Source of the DNA: Leisingera daeponensis DSM 23529 | GTDB lineage: Bacteria > Pseudomonadota > Alphaproteobacteria > Rhodobacterales > Rhodobacteraceae | NCBI RefSeq assembly: GCF_000473145.1 | Contig: NZ_KI421500.1 | Coordinates: forward strand, 868,225-932,224 | Reading direction: 5' to 3' | DNA: 64,000 nucleotides | Part shown: in pieces, positions 1 to 9,550 of the stretch | Layout of the letters: every line of letters begins with the position of its first letter | Numbering within the stretch: position 1 is the stretch's first letter | Position numbers and translations under genes: made by a program | Notes under the pieces: generated by a model | What the model saw: only the letters and a program-made list of their open reading frames with translations | The model's database searches: none | What the model was told of the DNA's origin: nothing

Positions 1-929
1 CCGGAATCACCGACCGTCCGTTCCGGGATCTGGTCCGCTCCTTCGGGGTGGGGCTGATGGTGAGCGAGATGGTGGCCAGCCAGGAAATGGTGCAGGCCAA
101 GCCCGGCGTGCGGGAACGCGCCGAGCTGAGCGCCGATGTGGAGAACACCGCGGTTCAGCTTGCAGGGCGCGAGGAATACTGGATTGCCGAGGCCGCCAAG
201 CAGGTCGCGGGGCAGGGCGCACGGATCATCGACATCAACATGGGCTGCCCGGCCAAAAAAGTGACCAACGGCTATTCCGGCTCAGCCCTGCTGAAGACGC
301 CGGACCACGCGCTGCGGCTGATCGAGGCGGTGGTCGGCGCGGTGGATGTGCCGGTGACGCTGAAGACCCGGCTGGGCTGGGACGATAACTGCCTGAACGC
401 CCCGGATGTGGCGCGCCGCGCGGCGGAGGCCGGGGTGCAGATGGTGACGATCCACGGCCGCACCCGCTGCCAGTTCTACAAGGGGTCGGCGGATTGGGCG
501 GCGATCCGGTCCGTGAAGGACGCGGTGAACGTGCCGGTGCTGGCCAATGGCGATATCGTGGACACGGCCTCTGCCAGGCAGGCGCTGGAGCGGTCGGGCG
601 CAGACGGCGTGATGATCGGGCGCGGCGCCGAAGGCAAGCCGTGGCTGCTGGCCGAGGTGGCGCATCATCTGTGGGGCACCCCGGCGCCGGACGTGCCGGA
701 GGGCGGCGCGCTGATCGAAATGGTTTCAGAGCATTACAAGGCAATGCTTACCTTCTACGGAACGGACCTGGGCGTGCGCGTCGCGCGCAAGCATCTGGGC
801 TGGTACATGGATGAGGCCGGAACCGGCCCGGCAATGCGCCGCGCGGTTCTGACGGAGAAAGACCCGGCAGAAGTCCTGGCCTTGCTGCCCGAGGCGCTGA
901 GCGCGCGGGATGCGGAGGCCGCCGCATGA
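1..929 (+). CDS. dusB: tRNA-dihydrouridine synthase DusB (NifR3), 5' end cut by window
   Basis: FMN- and NADPH-dependent enzyme that reduces uridines in the D-loop of tRNA. The frame is already open at base 3 and reads G-I-T-D-R-P-F-R, the residues that normally follow the initiating MAP/MA of this family, so only a few tens of N-terminal codons are missing. Visible motifs are the catalytic-cysteine segment NMGCPAKKV, the TLKTRLGWDD strand, the HGRTR phosphate/tRNA-contacting loop and the C-terminal ANGDI and GADGVMIGRGA flavin-binding pieces of a TIM barrel. The stop overlaps the ntrB start by four bases (ATGA), indicating translational coupling. In Rhodobacter capsulatus the same gene was named nifR3 because it heads the nifR3-ntrB-ntrC operon; the order here is identical. 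The true start lies outside the window. Confidence 0.95.
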   Translation, partial: GITDRPFRDLVRSFGVGLMVSEMVASQEMVQAKPGVRERAELSADVENTAVQLAGREEYWIAEAAKQVAGQGARIIDINMGCPAKKVTNGYSGSALLKTPDHALRLIEAVVGAVDVPVTLKTRLGWDDNCLNAPDVARRAAEAGVQMVTIHGRTRCQFYKGSADWAAIRSVKDAVNVPVLANGDIVDTASARQALERSGADGVMIGRGAEGKPWLLAEVAHHLWGTPAPDVPEGGALIEMVSEHYKAMLTFYGTDLGVRVARKHLGWYMDEAGTGPAMRRAVLTEKDPAEVLALLPEALSARDAEAAA

Positions 930-2005
930 TGGACAGCGCCGCCCTCTGGGCCTCTCTTCCGGTGCCTGCGTTCCTGATCGACGCCTGGGACAAGATCGCG
1001 GATGTGAACGCGGCCGGAGAAGGGTTCTTGAACACCTCCCGCAAGGCGCTGCTGGGCCAGCCGGTCTGGGACACGCTGGCGATTGACGCGCCGATCGAGG
1101 AGGCTTTTGCCCGTGCCCGGGTGCAGGGCACGCCGCTGTTCGTGAATGACATCGACGTGGGTTCCGGCAGCCGGGCGCCTTTGCAATGCGGGGTGCAGAT
1201 CGCCTCGCTGCAGGGGCAGGAGGGGGTGATGCTGCTGATGGTCACCCCGCGCGAGCTGGCCGGGCGGATGACCCAGACCCATTCCGCCAAATCCGCCGCC
1301 GCATCGGCCATCGGCATGGCAGAGATGCTGGCGCATGAGATCAAGAACCCGCTGGCAGGGATCACCGGGGCGGCGCAGCTCCTCAGCATGGGGCTGGGAC
1401 CGGAGGATCTGGAGCTGACCGACCTGATCGTCAGCGAAAGCCGCCGTATCGTGAAGCTGCTGGAGCAGGTGGAGCAGTTTGGCAACCTGACGGAACCGGA
1501 GTTCAAGCCGGTGAACCTGCATGACGTGCTGGACCGGGCGCGCCGCTCGGCGCTGCTGGGGTTTGGCGCCCATATGACCATCACCGAAGGCTATGACCCG
1601 TCGCTGCCGATGGCCTGGGGCGATGCGGACCAGCTTTTGCAGGTGGTGCTGAACCTGCTGAAGAACGCCTCGGAAGCGGCTGATCCCAAAGGCGGACATA
1701 TCCACATCCGCACCTTTTACGAACATTCCTTCAGGCTGCGCCGCAGTGACGGAACCGGCAAACTGCTGCCCCTTCAGATCGAGATCATCGACGACGGGCC
1801 GGGGCTGCCGGAGAATATCAAGGACGACATTTTCGACCCGTTTGTATCGGGCCGGGAGAATGGCACCGGGCTGGGCCTTGCTTTGGTGAGCAAGATCGTC
1901 TCGGAGCATAATGGCTGGATCTCGGTAAGCTCGGTTCCCGGGCGTACGGTGTTCCGGCTGTCGCTGTCGCGCGTGCCGCGTGACGCAAAACCGCAGGAGA
2001 GCTGA
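926..2005 (+). CDS. ntrB: Nitrogen regulation sensor kinase NtrB
   Basis: Cytoplasmic histidine kinase that phosphorylates NtrC under nitrogen limitation; in the family its activity is set by PII proteins. There is no membrane segment. A PAS-like N-terminal region (about residues 8-110) precedes the dimerisation/phosphoacceptor helix with AHEIKNPLAG (phospho-histidine H137). The ATP-binding domain shows the N box NLLKNASEA, the G1 box DDGPGLP and the G2 box GTGLGLALV. At 359 residues it has the usual NtrB length. It begins inside the dusB stop codon (ATGA) and ends three bases before ntrC, so the three genes are almost certainly one operon. An adjacent second methionine could be the start, which would change the protein by one residue. 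Confidence 0.96.
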   Translation: MMDSAALWASLPVPAFLIDAWDKIADVNAAGEGFLNTSRKALLGQPVWDTLAIDAPIEEAFARARVQGTPLFVNDIDVGSGSRAPLQCGVQIASLQGQEGVMLLMVTPRELAGRMTQTHSAKSAAASAIGMAEMLAHEIKNPLAGITGAAQLLSMGLGPEDLELTDLIVSESRRIVKLLEQVEQFGNLTEPEFKPVNLHDVLDRARRSALLGFGAHMTITEGYDPSLPMAWGDADQLLQVVLNLLKNASEAADPKGGHIHIRTFYEHSFRLRRSDGTGKLLPLQIEIIDDGPGLPENIKDDIFDPFVSGRENGTGLGLALVSKIVSEHNGWISVSSVPGRTVFRLSLSRVPRDAKPQES

Positions 2006-2008
2006 TTA

Positions 2009-3376
2009 ATGGACGGCACCGTTCTGGTCGCTGACGACGACCGCACCATCCGCACCGTTCTGACCCAGGCGCTGACCCGTGCAGGCTGCAAGGTGCATGC
2101 GACCTCCTCGCTGACCACGCTGATGCGCTGGGTGGGCGAGGGCAAGGGCGACGTTGTGATTTCGGATGTGATGATGCCGGACGGGAACGGGCTGGAGATG
2201 CTGCCCAAGATCCAGGCGGACCGGCCCGGGCTGCCGGTGATCGTGATCTCGGCGCAGAACACCATCATGACGGCGATCAAGGCCGAAGAGGCGGAGGCCT
2301 ATGACTACCTCCCCAAACCCTTTGACCTGCCGGAGCTGATGAAGCGCACCGCCAAGGCGCTGTCGGCCAAGCGGGTGGCGCCGGCGGCCGCCAAGGGCGA
2401 AGTGCGGGAACGCCCGGAGGAGCTGCCGCTGATTGGCCGCAGCGAGGTGATGCAGACGCTGTACCGGCTGATTGCACGGGTGATGAACACCGATCTTCCG
2501 CTGCTGATCACGGGTGAAAGCGGGACGGGCAAGTCTCTGATTGCGCAGGCTATTCACGATTTCTCAGATCGCCGGACCCTGCCGTTTGTGCATGCCGACG
2601 CCGCCAGCCTGATTGAGCTGGAAGGCCCCGCGCGGCTGCTGGCGCAAGCAAAGGGCGGCACGCTGGTGATTGATGAGCTGGCCGACCTGCCGGAAGAGGC
2701 GCAGGCGCGGCTGGTGCGGATGATGGACAGCCCCGGCGACCATGCGCCGCGCTTCATCGCCTCCAGTCAGAAGGACCTGGCGGCGGCGATGGAGGCAGGC
2801 GCGCTGCGTCAGGACCTGTATTACCGGATCTGCGGCACCGCGCTGCATGTGCCGGCCCTGCGCGAGCGGGTGGAGGATATCCCGCTGCTGTCGGAGCATT
2901 TCCTGATCCGGTCCGAGAACGAGGGTGCGCCGCACCGGATGCTGAGCGAGGGCGCGCGCGAGGTGCTGCGGCATTTCGGCTGGCCGGGCAACGTGCGGCA
3001 GCTGGAGAACGCGGTGCGCCGCCTGGCGCTGACCGCCCGCGGCGAGGAGATCACCCAGGCCGATGCCGCCGCCGTGCTGGGACCGCAGACAGGTCCGGAG
3101 CCTGCGGTGGCCGGCCTGTCCAGCGAGAAACTGTCCGAATCCGTCGGCCGCCACCTGCAGCGGTACTTCGATCTGCACGGCGACATGCTGCCGCCGCCGG
3201 GCCTGTACATGCGGCTGCTGCGCGAGGTGGAGACGCCATTGATCGAAATTGCGCTGACAGCGACAGGCGGCAATCAGGCAAAATGCGCCGAGCTGCTGGG
3301 CATCAACCGCAATACCTTGCGTAAGAAGATCACCGATCTGGATATAGAGGTGACACGCCGCCGCAAACTGATGTAA
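2009..3376 (+). CDS. ntrC: Nitrogen regulation response regulator NtrC, lacking GAFTGA loop
   Basis: DNA-binding response regulator for nitrogen-limitation genes. Receiver domain: acidic triad DDD near residue 10, phospho-acceptor D53, conserved lysine in YLPKPFD. AAA+ domain: Walker A GESGTGKS and Walker B GGTLVIDE. The C-terminus carries a Fis-type helix-turn-helix ([20 protein letters not shown]). Seen directly: between FVHADAASL and the Walker B strand the polypeptide is shortened, and the ELFGH...GAFTGA segment that contacts sigma-54 in enteric NtrC is absent. The Rhodobacter capsulatus NtrC is known to lack this segment and to work with sigma-70 RNA polymerase; by inference this protein does the same. 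Length 455 residues. It is translationally linked to ntrB and followed by a hairpin before ntrY. Confidence 0.95.
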   Translation: MDGTVLVADDDRTIRTVLTQALTRAGCKVHATSSLTTLMRWVGEGKGDVVISDVMMPDGNGLEMLPKIQADRPGLPVIVISAQNTIMTAIKAEEAEAYDYLPKPFDLPELMKRTAKALSAKRVAPAAAKGEVRERPEELPLIGRSEVMQTLYRLIARVMNTDLPLLITGESGTGKSLIAQAIHDFSDRRTLPFVHADAASLIELEGPARLLAQAKGGTLVIDELADLPEEAQARLVRMMDSPGDHAPRFIASSQKDLAAAMEAGALRQDLYYRICGTALHVPALRERVEDIPLLSEHFLIRSENEGAPHRMLSEGAREVLRHFGWPGNVRQLENAVRRLALTARGEEITQADAAAVLGPQTGPEPAVAGLSSEKLSESVGRHLQRYFDLHGDMLPPPGLYMRLLREVETPLIEIALTATGGNQAKCAELLGINRNTLRKKITDLDIEVTRRRKLM

Positions 3377-3380
3377 TATC

Positions 3381-3453
3381 GCCACAGAAATGTGGCTTTG
3401 CCGTGAAATTCCTAGGCAGGGCCACGAGATATGGCGGTGACTCGCAAAGAGTC
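3381..3453 (+). terminator. Two hairpins between ntrC and ntrY
   Basis: Just after the ntrC stop there is a perfect 6-bp stem GCCACA / TGTGGC closed by a GAAA tetraloop (3381-3396) and followed by only three T residues. A second hairpin, GACTC / GAGTC with loop GCAAA, lies at 3439-3453. The T run is too short for a strong intrinsic terminator, so the pair more likely attenuates or stabilises the 3' end and partly separates ntrBC from ntrYX expression. Weak evidence, sequence only. Confidence 0.4.
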
Positions 3454-3476
3454 GCACATCAGGATGAGGGCAGTGG

Positions 3477-5759
3477 GTGGCGTATAAGTCACATCTGAGG
3501 GCGGCATACGGGCCAGTTGCGGCCATTGACCGGTGGCGGAAGACCCGCCGCGCCCGCAATATCGGCACCATCGGCCTGGTTCTGCTGGGGCCGGTGCTTG
3601 CCTTGGCGACATTCCTTATCATTGGCCCGCTGGGGCAGGGGGCGTCCTCGCGGTCGCTGCGGCTGATCCTGCTGGCGGATCTGGTCTATATCCTCACCAT
3701 CGCGGCGCTGGTGATGGCGCAGATCGTGCGCCTGTTTGCGGCGCGGCGCTCGAAATCGGCCGGCTCCCGCCTGCATTTGCGGCTGATCGGGGCGTTCGGC
3801 TTTCTGGCGCTGATCCCCACGGTCATCGTCGCGGTTTTTGCGGTGCTGACGGTGAATGTCGGGCTGGAGGGCTGGTTTTCGCAGCGGGTGCGCCAGGTGA
3901 TCGGCAGCTCGCTGGCCGCCGCAGAAGCGTATCAGGCACAGCAGAAGGGCGATCTGAGCGAAGATGCGCGGGCGCTTGCGCGCTATCTGGACGGCAGCCG
4001 CGCCCGCAGTTTCTTCATCAACGACGCTGAGCTGCGGCAGGTGCTGGCACAGGGCCAGCTGCAGATCCAGCGCGGCCTGCGCGAGGCTTATATCCTCGAC
4101 AGCGGCGGGCAGATCCGGGCGCGCGGCGAACGCTCCTATGAGTTTGATTTCGAACGGCCCGACAGCCGCCAGCTGGAAGCGGCCCGTCAGGACGGCATGC
4201 TGCTGATCGAGGATTGGGACAACAGCGAGTTTCGCGCCCTGGTGCAGCTGGACGCCTTTGTCGACCGGTTTCTGTACATCAGCCGCGATGTGGACGGGGA
4301 ACTGCTGAACCTGCTGGATGACACCCAGGAAACCGCCCATCTTTACCAGCAGCTGGAAAGCGAGCGCGGCCGGGTGCTGTTTGAATTTGCGCTGCTTTAT
4401 ATCGGGTTCGCGGTGATCCTGATCTTGGCGGCGATGTGGCTGGGCATGTGGTTTGCCGAGCGGCTGTCGCGCCCGGTCGGGCGGCTGACGGTTGCGGCGC
4501 AGCGGGTCGGCGCCGGCGATCTGGACGTGCAGGTTCCGGTCGATGACGGCGGCGACGAGATTTCCCAGCTGGGCCAGTATTTCAACCAGATGACCCGCGA
4601 GCTGAAGGGACAGCGCAGCCGCCTGCTGGACAACGCCCGGCAGATCGAACGCCGCCGCCGCCTGTTTGACTCGGTGCTGTCGTCGGTGACGTCCGGGGTT
4701 GTGGGGCTGGACGCTGACGGGCGGGTGACCTTCGTGAACCGCTCTGCCGAACGGCTTCTGGACTGGCAGGAGGACCAGCAATTGCTGGCGCTGGCGGTGG
4801 CGGTGCCGGAATTCGGGCCGCTGTTTTCTGAACTCATCGAAACCGGCGCCGAAGTGGTTCAGGAGGAAGTCAAGGTGACCCGCCAGGGCCGGCTGGAAAA
4901 CCTGCTGGTCCGGATGTCGCCGCGCCGGTCCGAAGAGGGCGGCCTGGAGGGCTATGTGGTGGCCTTTGACGATGTGACCGATCTGGTCAGCGCGCAGCGG
5001 ATGGCGGCCTGGGGCGATGTGGCCCGCCGCATCGCGCATGAGATCAAGAACCCGCTGACCCCGATCCAGCTGAGCGCGGAGCGGATCAAGCGCAAGTTCG
5101 CGCCGAAGCTGGGCGAGGAAAACAGCGATCAGCTGCAATCCATGACCGATGTGATCGTGCGCCAAACCAACGATCTGCGCCGGATCGTCGACGAGTTTTC
5201 AAAATTCGCCCGCATGCCGGAACCGGAGCGGCGCGAGGAGGATCTGGTGAAACTGGTGCGGGACGCGGTCATCCTGCAGCAGCAGGGCCAGCCGGATGTC
5301 CGGATCACGGCGGAGCTGCCACAGGAGCAGATGCCCTCGGATCTGGATGCAACGATGATTGGCCAGGCGCTGACCAATCTGATCAAGAACGCGGGCGAGG
5401 CCATCGAAAGCCTGCAAAACAAGGGCGCTCCGGACGGTCTGGTGCCGGAGATCCGTGTGGCGGCGGAGAAGACGGGCAGCTTCTACGAAATCCGCATCGC
5501 CGACAATGGCATCGGTCTGCCCGAAGACCGGGCGCGGCTGTTTGAGCCTTACGTGACCACGCGCGACGCGGGCACCGGGCTGGGGCTGCCGATCGTCAAG
5601 AAAATCATCGAAGAGCACGGGGGCACGCTGACGCTGGAAGATGCCCCGGTGTTCGAGGGACACGCGCATAACGGCGCAATGGCGGTGATCCGCTTGCCCG
5701 CCGCAGCCAAAAAAGCGGCGGCGCCTAACAAGAGCACAGTGAAAGCAGGTCTGACATGA
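3477..5759 (+). CDS. ntrY: Membrane sensor histidine kinase NtrY
   Basis: Transmembrane kinase partner of NtrX, linked in alphaproteobacteria to nitrogen, redox and envelope control. The N-terminus has three hydrophobic segments (about residues 28-50, 60-80 and 100-125), a periplasmic sensory region, another membrane segment near 300-325 (LLYIGFAVILILAAMWLGMW), then HAMP, PAS (about 395-500), the phosphoacceptor helix RRIAHEIKNPLTP with H521, and an ATPase domain with NLIKNAGEA, DNGIGLP and GTGLGLPIV. At 760 residues it matches full-length NtrY. The chosen start is GTG at 3477; no better in-frame ATG is visible nearby. Its stop overlaps the ntrX start by four bases (ATGA), so the pair is co-translated. 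Confidence 0.94.
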   Translation: MAYKSHLRAAYGPVAAIDRWRKTRRARNIGTIGLVLLGPVLALATFLIIGPLGQGASSRSLRLILLADLVYILTIAALVMAQIVRLFAARRSKSAGSRLHLRLIGAFGFLALIPTVIVAVFAVLTVNVGLEGWFSQRVRQVIGSSLAAAEAYQAQQKGDLSEDARALARYLDGSRARSFFINDAELRQVLAQGQLQIQRGLREAYILDSGGQIRARGERSYEFDFERPDSRQLEAARQDGMLLIEDWDNSEFRALVQLDAFVDRFLYISRDVDGELLNLLDDTQETAHLYQQLESERGRVLFEFALLYIGFAVILILAAMWLGMWFAERLSRPVGRLTVAAQRVGAGDLDVQVPVDDGGDEISQLGQYFNQMTRELKGQRSRLLDNARQIERRRRLFDSVLSSVTSGVVGLDADGRVTFVNRSAERLLDWQEDQQLLALAVAVPEFGPLFSELIETGAEVVQEEVKVTRQGRLENLLVRMSPRRSEEGGLEGYVVAFDDVTDLVSAQRMAAWGDVARRIAHEIKNPLTPIQLSAERIKRKFAPKLGEENSDQLQSMTDVIVRQTNDLRRIVDEFSKFARMPEPERREEDLVKLVRDAVILQQQGQPDVRITAELPQEQMPSDLDATMIGQALTNLIKNAGEAIESLQNKGAPDGLVPEIRVAAEKTGSFYEIRIADNGIGLPEDRARLFEPYVTTRDAGTGLGLPIVKKIIEEHGGTLTLEDAPVFEGHAHNGAMAVIRLPAAAKKAAAPNKSTVKAGLT

Positions 5760-7165
5760 GTGACATTCTGATTGTAGATGATGAGCGGGATATCCGTGAG
5801 CTGATCTCGGACATTCTGGAGGACGAGGGCTATGCCACCCGCAAGGCCGGCAGTTCGGATGAATGCATGGCCCGGCTGGAAGAGGCCAAGCCCGCGCTGA
5901 TGATCCTGGATATCTGGCTGAAGGACAGCCAGATGGATGGCATCGATATCTTGAAGACGGTCAAACGGGACACGCCGGACATTCCGGTGGTGATCATTTC
6001 CGGCCACGGCAATATCGAAATCGCTGTCGCCGCGATCAAGCAAGGCGCCTATGACTTCATCGAGAAGCCCTTTAACATCGACCAGCTGATGGTGGTGATC
6101 CGCCGCGCGATGGAAACCTCGCGCCTGCGCCGCGAAAACTCCGACCTCAAGCGCAAGGAGACCGGCCCGGCGGATATGATCGGCACCTCCGCCGCGTTCC
6201 GCACCCTGCTGGGCCAGCTGGACAAGGTGACCAAATCCAACGGCCGGGTGATGCTGACCGGTCCGGCCGGCAGCGGCAAGGAGATTGCGGCGCGCTACAT
6301 CCACGCCAATTCGAACCGTGCGTCGGCGCCGTTCATCACCGTGAACTGCGCCAGTATCGAACCGGACCGGATGGAGGACGTTCTGTTCGGCCGCGAGTCC
6401 TCCGAGCGCGGGGTGGAGCCGGGCCTCCTGGAGCAGGCGCATGGCGGCGTGGTGTTCTTTGATGAGGTGGCGGACATGCCGCTGGGCACCCAGTCCAAGA
6501 TCCTGCGGGTGCTGGTGGATCAGCAGTTCCAGCGGGTCGGCGGCTCGGACAAGATCCGCGTCGATCTGCGGGTGGTGTCCTCCACCAACAGGGATCTGGA
6601 TGCGGAGATCGACGCCGGCACCTTCCGGCAGGAGCTGTATCACCGCCTGAACGTGGTGCCGGTTGCGGTGCCGTCGCTGGCGGACCGGCGCGAGGATATT
6701 CCGCTGCTGGCCAATTATTTCATCTCCCAGTTCAACGAGGCCCAGGGCCTGCCGCTGCGCGAGCTGACCGAGGAGGCTGTGGCGCTGATGCAGACGATGC
6801 CGTGGCCGGGCAACGTGCGCCAGCTCAAGAACCTGGTGGAGCGGGTGCTGATCCTGGGCGACGGCAGCGGCCCGATCGAGGCCAAGGACCTGCCGCGCGA
6901 AGAGGAAAAGACCGAAGAGGAAGGCCGGGTGGTGCTGTCCGGTGCGCTGGCAACCCTGCCGCTGCGCGAGGCGCGGGAGGCGTTCGAGCGGGAGTACCTG
7001 CTGACCCAGATCAACCGCTTTGGCGGCAATATCAGCCGCACCGCGTCGTTTGTCGGCATGGAGCGTTCGGCGCTGCACCGCAAGCTGAAGTCGCTGGGGG
7101 TGGTGACCTCCAACAAGGCAGGCGCCCGGGTGGCGCATGTCGAAACCGAGGAAGAACAGGCCTGA
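5756..7165 (+). CDS. ntrX: Response regulator NtrX, atypical GAFTGA region
   Basis: Cognate regulator of NtrY. Receiver: DDE acidic cluster near residues 8-10, phospho-acceptor D52 in LMILDIWL, lysine in FIEKPFN. AAA+ domain: Walker-A-like GPAGSGKE (about residue 165), Walker-B-like GGVVFFDEVADMP. The C-terminus has a Fis-type helix-turn-helix (GGNISRTASFVGMERSALHRK). Seen directly: the expected ELFGHEKGAFTGA segment is replaced by LFGRESSERGVEPGLLEQ, so no GAFTGA loop is present and sigma-54 activation is unlikely. 469 residues, the normal length. In many relatives the next genes are trkA or hfq; here a reverse-strand three-gene insertion follows 42 bases after the stop. Confidence 0.94.
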   Translation: MSDILIVDDERDIRELISDILEDEGYATRKAGSSDECMARLEEAKPALMILDIWLKDSQMDGIDILKTVKRDTPDIPVVIISGHGNIEIAVAAIKQGAYDFIEKPFNIDQLMVVIRRAMETSRLRRENSDLKRKETGPADMIGTSAAFRTLLGQLDKVTKSNGRVMLTGPAGSGKEIAARYIHANSNRASAPFITVNCASIEPDRMEDVLFGRESSERGVEPGLLEQAHGGVVFFDEVADMPLGTQSKILRVLVDQQFQRVGGSDKIRVDLRVVSSTNRDLDAEIDAGTFRQELYHRLNVVPVAVPSLADRREDIPLLANYFISQFNEAQGLPLRELTEEAVALMQTMPWPGNVRQLKNLVERVLILGDGSGPIEAKDLPREEEKTEEEGRVVLSGALATLPLREAREAFEREYLLTQINRFGGNISRTASFVGMERSALHRKLKSLGVVTSNKAGARVAHVETEEEQA

Positions 7166-7207
7166 CCGGGCTGCCGGTGCGCCCGCACATGCCGGGCGCA
7201 GGCAGGA

Positions 7208-9535
7208 TCAGAACAGGTCCTGGCGGATCGGGTTCATTGCAAAGTGGATCTGCGCGGCCAGCCGCAGCCGGCTGACCGGATCCTCGGGAACGATGGCGGG
7301 CAGGCCAGCCTCCCGCGCGTGGTTCTCAAGCTCCTTGCGCGACGCCGGGCCGAACTGCCCGTCGACCGCAATGCCAGCGCCAAGCTGGCGCAGGATATAC
7401 TGGGTGCCCGCAGCGACGTCCCGTTCCGGCATGGCGGACAGCAGCTCTTGCGCGGCGGCGCGGGCGTCCGGGTCGTTCAGCGCCATCGCCTTGCCTGCCC
7501 GCGCGGCGGCGGCGTGTGCGGGAACACGGTCCGCAAGCCTGTTGAGGGCAACCCAGGCGCCATTGGCGCCGCCCCACGCATCGCCGCGGGACAATCCCAT
7601 GTCATACCATTCCAGCGCCTCAGCCGCGTCCCGTCCGGGCAGGTCGCCGCCCATGATCAAGCGGCCGATCTCTGCCGGGGCGTGCGGATGGCCCAGTTGC
7701 GCCGCTTCGGCAAACAGCGCCCGGGCCTTTTCCTTGTCGATAGGCTTGCCCGCGCCGCCATCGCGGTAGACATAGCCGAGGTTGGCGGTGCCGTAGATGT
7801 CGCCGCGCCCCGCCGAGGCCTCCAGATAGGACAGCCCGCGTTCCGGCTGCGCCAGCTCATCGCCGCTCCACAGGAAGAACACGCCCAGCTCGTTCATCGA
7901 ATAGGTATGGCCCAGCTCCACCGCGCGGCTGAGCAGGTCGAAGCCGCGCTGCTTTTCCTCGGGCGTGCTGCTCTTGCGCAAAAGCCGCTTGCCGCGGGCG
8001 TGCATCGAGAAGGGGTCGCCCGCCTCGATCCCCTTGTCCCACAAGGCAAAGGCCTTGTCCTGGTCATAGGGGATCGGCACGGTTTCGCGGTCGACATTCG
8101 GAGTGACGTGAAGATAGGCCACCGCGTTGTAGGCGCGCACATGACCGAGGTCCGAAGCCTTTTCAAAGGCGTCGTAGGCCTCAGTCAGGCGGCCCTGACC
8201 CTGCAGCGCGCGGCCCAGCTGGTAATGCAGCCGCCCCAGGTCCGGCGCGGCCTGCACCGCTTCGCGGCAGGCGGCCTCTGCCGCCTTCAGATCAATCTCA
8301 TTGGGATAGCGGTAGAGGCCAACCCCTTGGAGATCCAGCAAATCCCCGGCTTCCAGATCGCACTGGCGGGCCACGATTTCCAGGTTGACGGTCACGTCGC
8401 GCACCGCGCCTGCTTGCGCGAGGCGCAGCACCATCCGGTCCTTGCGCACCTGGCCGCCGTCTTGGCGCGCGGGAAGTTCCGCCAGTTTGGGCGCATAGCT
8501 GAGGCTGAGCGCGCTGCCGTCTCCCGCTTGCAGCGAGGTGACGCCGGAGGAGGGCGATTCCACGATTGTCACCGTGGTGCCCGCGCGCACATACGGGCGG
8601 ATTTCCGGCGCCAGCTCCAGCGAGCGGCCAAGCGGGATTTTCACCGATAGCTGATCCGGCAGCTGGTCCAGGCTGGCCGGCGCGGTTTCGGGCGCAGCCT
8701 TGGCGACGTTCAGCGACCGGTCCGCCGGGCGCAGGTAGATCTTCTGCATCAGCGTCGAGCTTTCCCAGGGCACCTGGGTGTTGCCGGTTGTGCTGTAGAC
8801 ATCGCCGCGGATCGCGGCCAGCACCGTCATCGCGTCCTCCTCCGGGCGGTCGGGGAAGTGGCGCACGACCGAGGCCGTGTAGGGGCTGTTGCCGCCCGGC
8901 TCGCCATCCAGCGCGGTGGCGCCGGGGGAGGTGGAGAAGGCCACCAGCGTGTTCAGCGGCGGGCGGAAAACGTCAAACCCTTCGCGCGCCTCATAGAGCT
9001 GGGCGCCAACCTCGGCGCTGAGTTTGGCGTCGGGCACCGGGTTGTCGCGGCAGGAATCCAGCATCAGGATCTGGCTGCCCGCCTTGCCGCCCAGAATGGC
9101 CGACACACGGTCCAGCGTGACCGACTGGAAGGGCAGGTCGTGAATGCCAGTCAGCTCCGCATCGCTGGTCAGCAGGTAGTTGCGCCGCCCCAGCTGGATG
9201 CCGTGGCCCGCGTAATAAAAGAACACCTGGCTGCCGTCGCGAATGTTGAGCGCGGCCTGGCGCAGCAGCGCCTCAAACCCGCGCTTGTCGAGGTCATAGC
9301 CTTCAAAAACGGTATAGCCGAAGGACCTGAGCATCTCCGCCACTGCCCGGGCATCGTTGCGGGTATTGGTCAGGTCGGTGACGTGGTCATAATCCTGAAT
9401 GCCGATCACGATGGCGGTTTCGGGAGCGGACGCCCGCTCGCTGGTTTCATAGGCGGCCTGCGCCGGGGCCGCGGGCAGCAGCGCCGCGCAAGCCAACGCC
9501 GCGGGGAAGAATGATCTGGAAGGCAGGGCTGTCAT
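7208..9535 (-). CDS. Secreted caspase-like (C14) protein with Sel1-type repeats and PG-binding-like C-terminus
   Basis: Multidomain exported protein of 775 residues. A cleavable signal peptide ends near AQA-A at about residue 28. Residues about 38-260 form a caspase/metacaspase-like peptidase domain with the dyad visible as H111 in YYAGHGIQ and C162 in LDSCRDNP. The middle region (about 270-400) resembles a beta-rich domain. Residues about 420-690 contain TPR/Sel1-type helical repeats (LGHVRAYN, GDPFSMHARGK, LGHTYSMNELG, RGDIYGTANLG, LGHPHAPAEIG). The C-terminus (LRQLGAGIAVDGQFGPASRKEL) resembles a peptidoglycan_binding_1 domain. Start ATG is preceded by GGGGA. It lies opposite to the ntr and trk genes. 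Substrate and role are unknown; bacterial orthocaspases are arginine/lysine-directed proteases in studied cases. The neighbouring genes are two lipoproteins on the same strand. Confidence 0.85.
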   Translation of the reverse strand: MTALPSRSFFPAALACAALLPAAPAQAAYETSERASAPETAIVIGIQDYDHVTDLTNTRNDARAVAEMLRSFGYTVFEGYDLDKRGFEALLRQAALNIRDGSQVFFYYAGHGIQLGRRNYLLTSDAELTGIHDLPFQSVTLDRVSAILGGKAGSQILMLDSCRDNPVPDAKLSAEVGAQLYEAREGFDVFRPPLNTLVAFSTSPGATALDGEPGGNSPYTASVVRHFPDRPEEDAMTVLAAIRGDVYSTTGNTQVPWESSTLMQKIYLRPADRSLNVAKAAPETAPASLDQLPDQLSVKIPLGRSLELAPEIRPYVRAGTTVTIVESPSSGVTSLQAGDGSALSLSYAPKLAELPARQDGGQVRKDRMVLRLAQAGAVRDVTVNLEIVARQCDLEAGDLLDLQGVGLYRYPNEIDLKAAEAACREAVQAAPDLGRLHYQLGRALQGQGRLTEAYDAFEKASDLGHVRAYNAVAYLHVTPNVDRETVPIPYDQDKAFALWDKGIEAGDPFSMHARGKRLLRKSSTPEEKQRGFDLLSRAVELGHTYSMNELGVFFLWSGDELAQPERGLSYLEASAGRGDIYGTANLGYVYRDGGAGKPIDKEKARALFAEAAQLGHPHAPAEIGRLIMGGDLPGRDAAEALEWYDMGLSRGDAWGGANGAWVALNRLADRVPAHAAAARAGKAMALNDPDARAAAQELLSAMPERDVAAGTQYILRQLGAGIAVDGQFGPASRKELENHAREAGLPAIVPEDPVSRLRLAAQIHFAMNPIRQDLF

Positions 9536-9550
9536 GACAGTGTCCCCGGG

